A program made the translations under genes and the position numbers. Shown in pieces: positions 24,401-38,200 of a stretch of DNA of 64,000 nt (position 1 is the stretch's first letter; every line of letters starts with the position of its first letter). The DNA lies in NCBI RefSeq assembly GCF_040054535.1, contig NC_090782.1:15656001-15720000 (forward strand), given 5' to 3'. The DNA comes from Antennarius striatus. Its lineage: Eukaryota; Chordata; Actinopteri; Lophiiformes; Antennariidae. Under the pieces are notes generated by a model, which was not told the DNA's origin, made no database searches, and was given only the letters and a program-made list of their open reading frames with translations.

Positions 24401-26580
24401 CTAATTACTATTGTTAATTTGTGTAGGTTTGGTGAAATTATAACATTTAGTTTGCTGAATATGCTTTAGACAAAAAGATCACTCTTCATTGTCAGCTAAA
24501 ATGCATTTTCATAGAAATTAGAAAAAAAATTACATTAAGATAAGTTCATGACATCAAAAAGGAGCAACTAATTATTAGTTTACAAATATCTAAGGCTTGT
24601 AAAGCTAGTACGTGTAGTTTTTGATATACGTACAGTACTGTACTCTGAATGAGCTAATAGTCAAACAGAATGATGACCACATCCTTCCAACACAGTTTGA
24701 TGCCATGCTGGAACTGGTTTAATGTGAAGGCAAAATGGGTCATTAACCATTTGGTGCCTATTTTCCTGAGTCTTGAGCTCTTATGCTTTCTGTAGAAATT
24801 GCAGGCACTTCCTTTTTGAGTAAATACTGGTGATCACATTTGAATACTGGCCATCAAAATCAAACTCATTTTGTCTTCAGCCAGAAGATGGCTGGTCATG
24901 GGTAAAAAACTGTAAGGAAAAATTGTCCGACAAATATACATCTAATTTTCAATATGAGGTATTGATATCACAAGGACAATTAGATCCACCCACCGATACC
25001 GTGACGCAGGGAGTCAGCAGTGCTTGGACGACTACCAGAGCGCGTAGGAGGTCGGGAGTTGTGTCTGTAAAGAGGAAAACCTCCTTCCTCGCTCTTCTGG
25101 CGGCTCAATGGGTATTCTCTGTCTCTGTCATCGCCACCCTCTACACTACTAGATCTATAATCCCTGCATGTTACAAACAAATGAAATACAATGGTAAGCT
25201 ATAAATAACTTTCATTGTTTTTTTTATTAGATAGCATTATTTTTATTGCAAAACATAAAATCTTTTTGTAAATTGTCACAGTGATAGGTTCTACCTGGAT
25301 TTAAAATTAGTGAATGAATCCCAGTAACCACCTGGTCACCAGGTCATGTCTTGGACTGCAGTCCCACATAGCCACCATATCCATTACCCTAAAACAATAC
25401 TGTACCTTTATTCCTGCGGTTTAACTTACACTTTATACTGAAAATGATCTGCCCTTCAGCACTAAACGTTTCCTGTTCCAACCTCATCCTTCTGACTCAT
25501 TTACACAAACAACTTAGATGTGCTTTGTGATGGTCATTGGCAGAATGCATCTACACCCATTCTTTGACCTACTGCACTAGTTTGAATGGCTGTGCAGATC
25601 TTGTCAAACAAAAGGGGCAGTATTATTATCAAAACAATCATTAAGCTGGACTACGAGCCATCTGCGTTGTTGTAAACACTCTGCCGGGAGTGAAAAGAGG
25701 CCAAAATTTAGATGTGTGAATCCGTCAAATCATATTTCCGCTAGATATTGGCAGTATTTCCTGTAGTATTTCCTGGCACTTGACACATTCTTCAGACTGC
25801 CTGTAATACATGTACAAAATACATGCCCAGTACCATGAGAAAGAAACTAAACTTTATCTGAAAGCTGTAGGTTCTTTTGTCATTCACTGATCCCAGGACT
25901 TAGCATACCTGCTTAAAAGTGAACTCTACTTTGGAGTCTAGCATTGTGTATGAAGTTAACTTACGCTGTTCTGACATTGCGATGAGAACTTGGGGTGACA
26001 GGTCGTTGTAGTGGTTCATCTACACTTGGTTGTGTCAGAGGGGTTGACCTCCTCTTCAATTTTGCCATGTTGGTCATGATCTATAGAATTTAGAGAATGT
26101 ACAGTATATACATTTTATCCATTTGCATTTATTTGTGTCAAAACAGACAAGAGAATGTATGAAGAGTGGCCAATTTCATTCCAACACAATGGGGATACTG
26201 AATTGCTCTCTTTATCTCTGCACTACTTGCTGTTTTGTAGCTGGAATTGAGTTTAAAAATCTATGAGTGGTTTATATCTGCTGAACATAAACACTCCATT
26301 TGAGTATTTGCATAGAGGAAAGTGTAGAGGAAGTGTGTATTGTGCTCTTACTCCCAGGTATTCTGTGGTAAGAAGACTCTCCCCAGACAACTCCCTGGGT
26401 TCTGGCTGGAGAAACTCCTCTGTATCAAGGTCTACATCCATCAGATCCTCCTGTGATAAAACAACACAAAACTCAGATGAATATTAAATTATGTGGTAGA
26501 CATTAAGTCACAGTGTTTTCCAGAAAAAACAAAAAAATTAGAGACATACAGCATGTGAGCATGTGTGTGTATATATACAG

Positions 26581-26636
<56 letters not shown>

Positions 26637-29242
26637 CAGTTGCGATTGTGAAATCAATGACATGAATCACGTATTAAACCGGCCCATGACTAAATCTGTC
26701 CAAACAACAGCATCACCAGCTTGCCACCATTCATAAAACTAATTAATACTCAATCATATACACTACTGAATACATAAAGTATATGTCCATGTATTTCTCA
26801 TGCACACATGCTTTAGTTGTATCATACTGCAAATTGCATCCAGAAGAATTTTTTGGTATGTGATAAAAATATACCTTTATTGATAACTTGATTTGCATAT
26901 CAAGAGGCAGGAGGTAGGATCTTCAACTGTCTTTTATGAGTTGCACTTCAAAACACATTGTGTAACATTTCACAACATTTGAACTACTGATGATGTAAGC
27001 AACTCTCCTAAGAATATATATTGCTATCAATAAAATGAAAAACACAATTGTTATGTTCCATTGCTGGTTACAGATGTGCACAGCTTGACAGGGTCGTTCA
27101 GGGTACTGTTTATACAGATGGCAGAACTCATCATGACTGGATGCAGGATGGAACGAAAAAAGTGAACAGAAAAATAGTAACAAAGCCCTTTATTTTTTTT
27201 TTAGCAGAACATACACACAATGAGGGCATTGGCTAAGAGTTTATGTATGGTATACAGTATTTTTTCAACTTCTGCTCTGATGGCAAGGACCTACCACCTC
27301 GCCCACTTGTAAAACAGCTAGGTTGATTCAGTTTGGTTGTGGCATACTTGCTACGTCTACAAAAAAAATTAAGATGCAGTAAAGGAACAATAGTCTCTCC
27401 TCTCAAAATCTTTTGAGTGTGAGTAGACTTGACAATTAAATCATTTTTAAGAAGATTATATGAGGTGCAACACGTCATCATATAACTTTTACATAATTTT
27501 TTTTAGGTTACACACTAAGACAATGATTGACACCATTTTTCCAGACTGGTCCACGTATATCAGTCCCTTCTGATAGATATCGGAGATCAGGGGCAAAGAC
27601 AAAGTGGTGAGCACACACTCGAGGGACTCTTGTGCTAAAATGAGGGGAATTGGGGACAAACACAATCTGTACACATTTAGTAAACATAAAGAAAAATACC
27701 TTAGAGACTCAAAGGGCTTTAAATTCCATGTACCTTATCTTGACAACCTATTTCCCCACAGAATCCATTATCTGCTAAATCCATCAACCCCAATGCACAG
27801 GCACAGTGGTTGAAGACACCTGATATCGGTGTCATGTTGAGATTGTGATCTACATGTCATATATGAGGTTTCAGGTGGCACTTTCTCTCACCCTCCTTTT
27901 GGAGGCATTTCTCGGCTTTGATCCCTTTAATCTTGATATATTTCCAAGTACTGAACTACAAGATAGGATGGTGGAAGATATCCTAACAGGTTTAAGAGAT
28001 GACTTACATCATTGTCTTCTTCCTCTTCATCTGACTCCGGCCCCTCCTCATCAGCTGCTGGGAGCACAGCGTAAGGACTAATAATTCAGTGCGTTTTACA
28101 AAATAACAACAGCATCTATCACCATTTCACTTGAAATGGTTAGGTTATATACGGTATATTCACAAAACAAACACATCAATCATACTCATTTGCAACAGGA
28201 GTACATTGGACTTCACTCACATGAGTTTAGCTTTTTAATTATGAACTCAATCTGTCGGTTGAGATCTGGGTTCTTCTCTTTGCTGTAGCATCGGAGAATC
28301 TCCTCTAAGCTCTACACACACGAGGAGAGGAGTTAGCATAACTGCAGAATCAATAACAGCAACTCAATGTTCAAAGGTTTGGTGTGTTCAAAGGTTAGAA
28401 GGGCTAACTTCATTTATTCATTCATCTTCTGAACCGCTTTATCCGCCGTAGCTGGTCATGGGGAGCTGGAGCCTATCCCAGATGTCTTAGGGCGTGAGGC
28501 TGGGCAAACTCCAGTGCGCCACTGAGCCACACAGAGACAGACAACCATACATGCTCACACTCACACACTACAGGCGATTTGGAACGGCCAATTAACCTAA
28601 ACCCCATCTTTTTGGAGGTGGGAGTAAGCTGGAGAACCCACGCAGACACAGGGAGAACATGCAAACTCTACACAGAGCGGGACTCGAACCCCTATCGACC
28701 TTGCTGTGCGGCAACAGCGCTACCCACTGCACCACCGTGCCGCCCAGGGCTAACTTGAAGCCATAACAATAAAAAAATTAATTCCAATATTGTTCTCCAT
28801 TTTCTATACCCACTTTTGTCCGCCGTCACAAGTCGTGGGTGCTGGAGCCTATCCCAGCTTACTGGGGGGCATGAGACAAGGGACACTCTGGGCATGATGT
28901 CTTTTTTATATGTGATTTTTGTTGGACAGGGTAGACTCAGTTACATTAGTGATAAAGGCACTGGCTCACCAAATCCAGAGTACAGTAACAATGTCACATG
29001 ACAATGTGACTGCAAACCCCTATTTTGTCCCCTCTAAACACTGGCTGTTTTGTGACGTTAAGAGATACATGTGGAGCAGAAAATACAAACAGCAGCTGTT
29101 TCCTGCACGCAGATGAAGACATTTCTGTGATCTCACCATCTCTTTAGCTTCCTGTCTCACAGAGGAAATACACAGGATACTGTATAGGGCCCCATTCACA
29201 TAAGGCCAAATCTGAGGGAAACACACGCGCACACGCACACGC

Positions 29243-29278
<36 letters not shown>

Positions 29279-32200
29279 TGTAGCTGTTTTGAAAACACAA
29301 GGAAATATTGATGCAAAAAATTCATGCTCTTTCATTTTATCCAACTATGAAACAGTGAAAATCAAGTCATGTCATATAAGGCAATAAGACAAACAATCCT
29401 AACAGTGGTGAGACCAAACATGCAATGAAGCATGTGCGTCTTTCTTATTACAATTATTTTTATATGTGTGTATCTCTATTTTATGCACAATACATTTGTG
29501 TATGTGTATTAACAGATGCATCTATCACCTCATGGTTCTCATGTCCAAGGAGGTCAGTTAGAACCTTCAGCACATGTTTGGCATTCTCTGCACACTTTCT
29601 CTTTCCTGTCAAAGACAACCATCCACTTCAACGGGTTTGCATGACATTTCACTTCATAGTGTTTTCAACAGTGAGGCAACTGAAGTAAGTACTGTACTTT
29701 GTGAACAGTGTCTGGCATGTGACATGAAAGGAGATAATGGTTTATATTGTTATATCTTACCATATAACCATGACGGTCAAATCAAACAGGTTTTACTAAA
29801 CCTTTTTGTTCACAGGCATTATTCACAAATGCTTTCAGATTTCACAAGAATTGAAGACATTCACACCATAATGAAGTAAGTAAAGGCTGGTGTGTCAGTG
29901 AAGAACTGTGTCATGCCTTATTTTTATAAAAATGTGTTCATAATTGTTTTAAAATAAAAACATCTGAGCCTTAATGTACAGTTCATAACCGTAAAATAAG
30001 AAAATGTCATGAATGTCTTGGACATTTGTTATCTTAAAGCTTGTCATGCTTAAAACGGACGGTAAAAATACAGACCGTAATTTCTTAAGATTTTTTTTTC
30101 TTCAGTTTTTGAAAAACTGATGCTAAACCGGACTGCTGAGTAATACTGCAGGATGCAAAAAAACCCCAACTGATTGTTGAAAGGCTTGGAAAGTTCAACA
30201 ATACTGCCACGAACAGTTTTGAATATTAAAAAAAATTATATATGAGGAAATCAGCACTTAAAATATAAATAATAATTAGAAAGTTGGGAAAGGTTGGGAA
30301 GGTTGGGAAAGAATCAAGGATGCGAAACAGTTAGGAGAAATTAAGAAATTCACAAAAAGCAGAATATCTTCCAGCACAACATCCTGGGGTGGTTTGCTCT
30401 GTAGTTATACAAACATTTTTTCACTTTCTATTTACATGAATATCTACATCGCCTTTACCTTTTGTTCGCAGACAAAGATTCATGAGAAGAGCTGAAGAGT
30501 ATTCCAGGCTGTTGTCACTTAGACAATCTGAATCCTGCAGTTCATCCACCAGCCAGCCAATCAGATCATCAGCTATCATAGCTGTCTGCTGGCTCCTCCT
30601 AGCAATATAATTTGATTAAAGATGAATGACAAGCAACAGAAATATGTGTGATATCAATACCACAGGAATTAATTGGTATGTATGAAAATAAAAACTGTCA
30701 AAGGCATTACATTCCTACATACACTGTAGTTTTGAGATTTTTAAAAGATGAATTTCATTCATCTCAATGAGTATGAAAGCTGCTTGAGATTTATCACCCT
30801 AAAACTCTAGAAAGAAGGTGAAGAAGATTTTAATATTAACCCAAGGCTGAGTTTCTGCAGGGCAACAAGCACTTTCTCTCTTGTCGAGGAGTCTTTTTCC
30901 TCTGTCCTGAGTGTGTCTGTTAGAAGCTTCAGAAGACTGGAGATTTGGGACAGGTAAACTCGACCTGTATAATTTAACACAGCATGGCATTCACATCTAC
31001 AGATAATGATATAAAGAAATAATCAAGTTTGAGCCAATGCAATGACAAGTGAGCGCTTACCCTCCGCAAGGGAAGCAAAAGCATTGATGAGACGAGCCAT
31101 GTATTCACGGACAATCTCGCTCTTCGATCTCATTAAATGAAGCACAGTTTTCTGTGAAAACATGAAATAACAGGCACTTAACATATCAAATACAACTATG
31201 GAGGTATAAACATTATCGCATTAAGTGTTTTCAGTTGAAACAAAAAACACCAATTGTTTAACTTTCGAAAGGGGTAAATTTTTGCTTCACACTGACTTCA
31301 GTTGATCAGGAGTCTCGCGTCTTCATTCACTCTATTTCTCACATTCTGTTACACAATTACCACAATGTAGTAACACATGTAAAATACAGCAGGAACATTC
31401 TTGAAAGAGATGTTTGGATGACAGCTTTGAATTACTGCAAACCCAGTGTGAACAGGAGCTGTCAGCAATAATGGTCACACGTGTGTAAGTTATCTATGAC
31501 ATGGGTGCCGACGCACCCTCATACATCACAAATACTGTTTTTTTTTTCAACTTTGCGATGGAACAATCTGGATAGATTTTTTCATTTACTGTTTAAATCC
31601 TTAATAAAATCTTTTTTTTAATAATCCAGTGCTGCCTGAGGAATTTTCAGCATTAAAGAAATAGATAAGTAGGTGAGAAACAAAACATTAAGGTCTCAAA
31701 AAAATTGCTACCCACTCTGCTATACTTCAAATCAAAGCCTTGTGATTAATTAGGCTATGAGACCAGTTGACAATAATATCTTCATGTTGGCTCAAGTTAT
31801 TACATGATATATAAAAAAGGTTTAAAGAAAACAGCTCATTGTGATAAATCTGCCTTACATGCCATACATATTATAATAAAGAGTCTTAACAATCTACAGT
31901 ATGATGACATTAAAAGCTGGTCTCACCTGTTTGGTGCTGTAGCACTCCAGCAAATCATTACTGATATAGGCCTGAAGCACCATGTCTCTTTGTTCACCAT
32001 GGAGTGAGCGAGTCAGTCTCTAAAAAAATAGCCAACAGAATTTAGGAATGTAAAAACTGTAGATTGCAGCCTCATGTCGTAAAACACATCACTATGTGTT
32101 GAATACTGCATAAGTACATAATTGTTATCATAAAATATTATAATAGAAATGTCAAACAGTGTAGGAGGAACACGAGATTATGGAGACTAGAATATTCCTT

Positions 32201-35200
32201 CTCACCCAGCGCAGAGCCTGAAGCAGCAGCGACCTGAGTCTGTCTGGACCTTCCATCAAGTCTTTCTTCAGCTTCTCATAGTCTAGTGAGGGCAACATTG
32301 GCACCTCCTTAGATCTCCTGGAGATAAATCAAAAAGACATGTCAACCTAGGTGCCATAACTCATCAAAATGTACAGATTAGCACAATTCCACTTGTAGTT
32401 GAAGGCTTACTGTGGTGCAATTGATGCTCGTAGCATCGAGGAGGCCTGCAACACAGAGAATGTAATGAGGAGTGGTGCATTATAGAATTCAATTGGTTTT
32501 GCTACATTTATAGTATTCTTACGTTAAAGTGTGGAACACCTAACCCATGCTGCTGTTCATCTTGAATCGTAATAGCCGGTGAGATGTTTTGTTTTCTCCA
32601 GACATGCATACCTCATGCTTGTGGTACATGCTAAATCCTGGTAAGTAATGTTAGGAGTAGGACATGTCACCCATGCAGTCATTGATAAGTAGTCTAAGAT
32701 GAAGCAATGTTTGAAATGTTCCAGAGAGGGCAGGTTAATGTGATGCAGCCACTCCTTCAGTTGTTACACCTCAGTAATTATACGGTCAAACTGCACAATG
32801 TTGTTTAAAAAGGAAATAGACACTTGTGAAAGGATTAATATAGCATTGTGGTGTGGGTATGGGTGTGTAGGGAAGGATGAAATAACTAATTATTAGTCTT
32901 TTCTTCTTCTGAAAAGGGATTTCAAGACTTGATATATAATCTGATGATTATGACTAGGACTACTGTGGTTTGACATATCAAGTGGTGTAGTCATATTCAT
33001 TGGTTTGTGTGCAACAGGTAAGAACGAAGAGGAAGGGAACATCGGTATTTCAATTCCTTCCCAAATTCTTCTCACTCTGAAAATGCAGAGAGCTCAGGGA
33101 ACGTTTTTTCTCTGAATGAGATCACATTTACTGGAGTATAACTAGTGTAGTCCAACAAAATTATACAAGAGGAGGAAACATTATATTTTGTCCTTTCTAC
33201 ACATCTAATGCAATTTTTATTTTTTTAGAGCACATTTAATCTCCGATTTCAGCTACACAAAGATATGACTTGACCTCAATTCTCTAACAAAGCAGTAAAT
33301 AAGAGATGCTTTTACTCTATTCACATTGTTTTCATGTCCTCTCACAATTTACTTTTATCACCACAGGAACAAAACCTGAAGACAATCTATTGTTGATGTT
33401 ATTGTTCAGGACAGATGGCTCAGCTCCCTGGTATCATCAAAGTTTCACCCTGCAGGAAGCTACATCACAAAGGAGAAGAGAAGCAACACTTGCTAGTTTA
33501 TGTGTGGAAAAATATGATCTAAGGCAGGGGTGGACAAACTTTTTGGCTGGTGGGCCACACACAATTCTAAAATTTGACAGGCAGGCCAGCTGAGGAGCAG
33601 AAGGATGGAGTGTTTATTTTTACTAATAAAAATTAAATATGTAAAAACCAATATGTAAAAGGTTTTGAAACTTTGACAGGTAGCAAAGCATGCATATACA
33701 ATGCTTCTTGTAAAAACTATTTTACAAGTCCATTTATTTAATAAAATTAATTTTATAGTTTAAACAGCTTTGACGGTCTGGATTACAAAACCTAACGGGC
33801 TGCACATGGCCCATGAGTTACCCATGCTTGATTTAGGTCTTTATCACATCTTTAACAAATCTTAATTACTTAGAGCAGTTTTAGTTGGGAAAGGAATTCA
33901 AGCAACAGCGAAACAACGATAGATTTGGGCAGTAGTTGTTTCCCTTTTTTCCTTAAAACAGCAGATAACATTGACCTTCGTGCCATGAAATGAATTTAGC
34001 ATTACAATTGAACATGTTCAAGTAGAATTCCTTTTACTATTGGTGTTAAGAAACTTCACAATACAAAACTGAGTATTTTGGCTTAAACAATTACATAGAA
34101 AAAAACCCCATTTGAATAAAGTCGGATTATCTCATGGGAACTAGAGAAAAATGGAGGGGAATGCGGGCCGAGGACAACGGCTGGTAAATAAATGTCGAAC
34201 TGTAGCTAAGGAAGGGGACGCAGACATCGGGAAAGGGTAGGAGGAGGAAGAGGAAGAAGAGGGCAGAGCTCAAGTGAGAAGAAGAAGAAAAAAAAGAAGA
34301 TGAAAACATATTAAACTTACATAGCCATCATCATAGGGACTCATAGAATAATACCCCTTCACCGACAAAAGCCAAGACACAAACACACAAAAAAAGTTGA
34401 TCAGTTCAAAAGAGAAAGAAACAAGATTTCACAATCTGGAGGTTTCCGCCCAACTGGCAGTAAGAGTGAATGCTTTGGATGAATCTTTCCATTCTATAAA
34501 GATAATCTTTTTACAAAATTGTTGTAACTGTTGAAAGATGACTGGAAAAAAAGGATAATCAGGGAATATTTTTGGCATTAGTTTGAAAGTTAAAAAGCCT
34601 ACAACAACCAGTCGATTTCACTTAAAAGACAAAACAAATATCCTCATTTTATAGCTTATCAAGGAATAAAATATGTTGCCTAGAGAATTGAATGAACAGT
34701 GTCAGAATAACTGACATTTGGTCAGTCAGTTTACGTACCTGAAGCAAACAAATGTCTATCAGATGACGCATTTCATGACAAACTTTGTTAGCAAATGAAT
34801 GAAAAGCTCTGAGTACAAGCAACGTGGAGATGTGCAAACACTTTCAGGCTAATCACTCTAGCTAATGGCTAGTATTGAACAATGGCAGTGGGAAAGCACA
34901 AAAAACAGGAATTGCTTACTGCATTCAGAGTTGTACTATGTTTATTTAGCTTTACATAAAGCTTTCTATTTATTCCGACAACAGGATCTGGTGACTGTTT
35001 TTCCAGGATTCAGACCACAGAATTACTATGTGGCTTTAAGTTTCCATTGTTGAATTTCCCTCTACAAACAGCTTTTAAAAACCTTATCAGGCATAGTGTT
35101 GACTTGATTCAAAATTCAGACGTCAAGCCTTGATGGTTCTCTTTACTAGCAATTCAGTGGCATTAGTCAGCTCTCACTCCAATTGACATACTAACTATAA

Positions 35201-38200
35201 TAACCCAGCATTGATGCCTTGCTTTGTTATTGTTCTAGTGAATCGAAAATGCAAAAGGAAGAGAGTAGCCTGTTTGATCTCACTCACAGTGCCAGGTCTT
35301 GTGAAGTAAGTGCTCTGCACCACGCTCTGCCGCATTTGGTTGCTGAACAAGCGAGCATACACACTCTGCAGGTACTCAAGGGAGATCTGCAAGAACACAA
35401 CAGGCCCCATGAGCTTTAAGGTACCATATCTAGGTAGACAGCGGAGCATGTTTTGTTGACATTTTTGCACTCCTGTTAAACAGCTGCTTCATCCTGTATC
35501 ATGTGTGCATAAAGTATATCACACGTTACAACTTAATTCAAACAGCATGACTGTATGCGTTATTGTGTCTGCATATATAAGTGTGAACTTAACATCTTAA
35601 TTAAACTAGTCACTTTTTTATCACAGCATGTGTGTGTCAATTATTACTTTGTATTTCCTTGCCTCATGAACAACCTACATTTTTTCCGCTGATTGTGGCC
35701 TCTGATAAATCGATCAGCTCGGCAATGATCTCAATCAGGTTGTGGTTGTCAGCTTGCATCTTATTGAACTTTCGCATTTGACTGGCAAAACGCCGGTCCG
35801 ATTCAATCAGCTGGAGCTGTAACTGCTGGATATCATCTGTGGAGTCAGACAAACACACAGACAAAAGTTGCAGAAAGAAAGGCACCCGGCATGAAAAACT
35901 TAGAAATATACGCGTTCATTTAAAAATATAAAAAGGATGATAAGCTGTGGCGACCCAAATCAGGACAAGTTAAAAAGAAGTTTTATTGGGTTAGCAACAT
36001 TATTTTTTAGAAGGAAAGTTACCTTTTGTTCTCTTTCCTCCCTCCTTCTGCATTGTGTTTAAGAAAATTAATTCAGTTAATCTGAAACTACTGTGCGTTT
36101 TTAGTGTGACAGGACAAAAACATACACCATGTATCTTGTTTGAAGAGGGTGAATGTCTTTGAGAAATAAATTCCTTAAGAAAAAGTGCCGGATTTAATCC
36201 AAAAGCCATCTATATGGACAGACACATTAGTCATAGTCCAGGTGCTTAAATACACTTCAGTAACCAATCCACTAATGATAACCAGAGATTTTAATGCATG
36301 CTGTGTCAGCATGCAAACTGTTTGCACATTGAAACATTAAGTCTACATTTACAGTAAAAGCAAAAACATGCTATCCCTTCTTTGCCATTTTATTCTGTAG
36401 AGTTGAAATGAGTTAATGACAGAGTACGGTAAGTCCTTACATATTTAATACTTATAAAAGCAAATTAGACAGCTCAGCCAGAAGAGAGAATGAAAATCGC
36501 TCTACATTTGGCCTGTGTAAGACCCATGAATAGTTTCACTCTAGATTTACCTTTTTTCCTCATTCGCTAATATACTGTTATAAACTCAAATCTTAAATAC
36601 ATTTGTGTCATTTCATGAATTTACACGATTTCTAATTAGAATTATGTGGATTTAAAAGCCACATTGTAACAACACCACCAAGTATCTAATTTAATACCAC
36701 TGCAAGATGCTAAACAAGTTTAACAGGAGCTTAAAAGATGTGTCATGTCTGAATAAATATAACTGTGACAGGATCTTAAAATTCCTGTCCGATTTGAAAC
36801 ACGTATGACTGACAGCGTGGCTGAATGTTTTCGCTGCAATAAGATGCATGTTCACCATGATAAAGGATACATATAAATTCAGGAGCCTTGGAGTGTTGAT
36901 CGGCTTCAGCATCACTGTCAGAAAGTACACCAGCTTCTCTTTCAGCTGTGGTATCCAGGAATCCTAAATATAGTTGATATAGTTCGAATAATAAATTAGT
37001 TTAATCACAATCAATATACAACTTCACTTACAGTAGAAAAGGTGCTGGGAAGTCTAAGTAAAAAACCAAACATGTTCATTTCATTAGTTTATTATGTTGA
37101 TGATATCATATTCATTTTGAAGGTAGTACCTGGTAATAATAATGTTTCATATGTAATCAATACTTGAGAAATTATTGACATGGTAATTTTCCAAAATCCC
37201 TAGAGCACCTGGAAAAGATCTCTGAAGGAGGGGTGGACTGTGGGGTTGGGAACAAAAGGCAAGGCATAGTAAGGCAAAAACTCTGCGGTCTGGCTCAACG
37301 CGGCTCCCCGGGTCTCCAGGTACTGCTTAAAGTTGGAAATCCTCTCCTCAAACTCAGCTTGGTCCTGGAAAGATTCAGATTTTTCAGTGATCTAACAGAT
37401 TCAAAATCAATACAAATTTTCATACCCCATTAATGTTGAACTCACAATGGCCTACACAGTGAAAGCTGTATGTATTATAGACGTGAGAATGTTAGCTTGT
37501 AAAGTACAACAATCATGTCATTATTAGTCCATTTAGAAAAAAAAGTCTGTAGCACAGCTTAGTGGACATTTTGAAGCATAGCACAAAATGATAAACAGCT
37601 ATGGAGGATCAGGTTTGCAAGGTATAGTTGGATTTGGAAATGATCTTAAAAAGAATGACTCTGAACAAACACTTAAATGGATGGATGTACAGTACATACG
37701 TATCTGCCAGTGTGCCTCCTCAGTGGGTAGATGGTGAAGTGGATGTGAAGATAGAACTCCAAGCTCTGAGCCTCTGAATCTGTGTCTTTTACCTCAAAAG
37801 GAATATTATTTGTCCACAGTTCAAAGAACACTTTTTGGTCTCCATCATCAAAAGAGCTGAGGAGGTCTTCCTAGAGAAGTCAGAGTAAAAGAAGAATGGG
37901 TTGGGGAAAATTCCAAGAATTTTGGAAACACTACAGCAACAAGGAAGAGCACCATTAGTTGTTATTATGGATTTGTTTCCACATCATACTTTACGTCACT
38001 GATCTGAAATTTTGGGCAGGATGAAAAAAACAGTGTACTAGTCTTGGCTGTGACCATATGACACATCAAACACCAACATTCTACACAATCCCCTTTCCAA
38101 AAGAGTTGATGGCAGTGTAAACTGTACGTAGAAACAATGCATTTTTTTTATAAAAGTGAAAACTTGTATTTATTTTAAAATAGCATAAAAGACAACATAT

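Noticed and set aside
24830..25204. 124-codon plus-strand frame
   Set aside because: It is antisense to the armc9 exon at 25000-25163, which has splice sites and correct phase; no family motif on the plus strand.
34127..34309. Ser/Phe/Leu-rich minus-strand frame
   Set aside because: Antisense of a purine-rich (GAA/GGA) tract in an armc9 intron.
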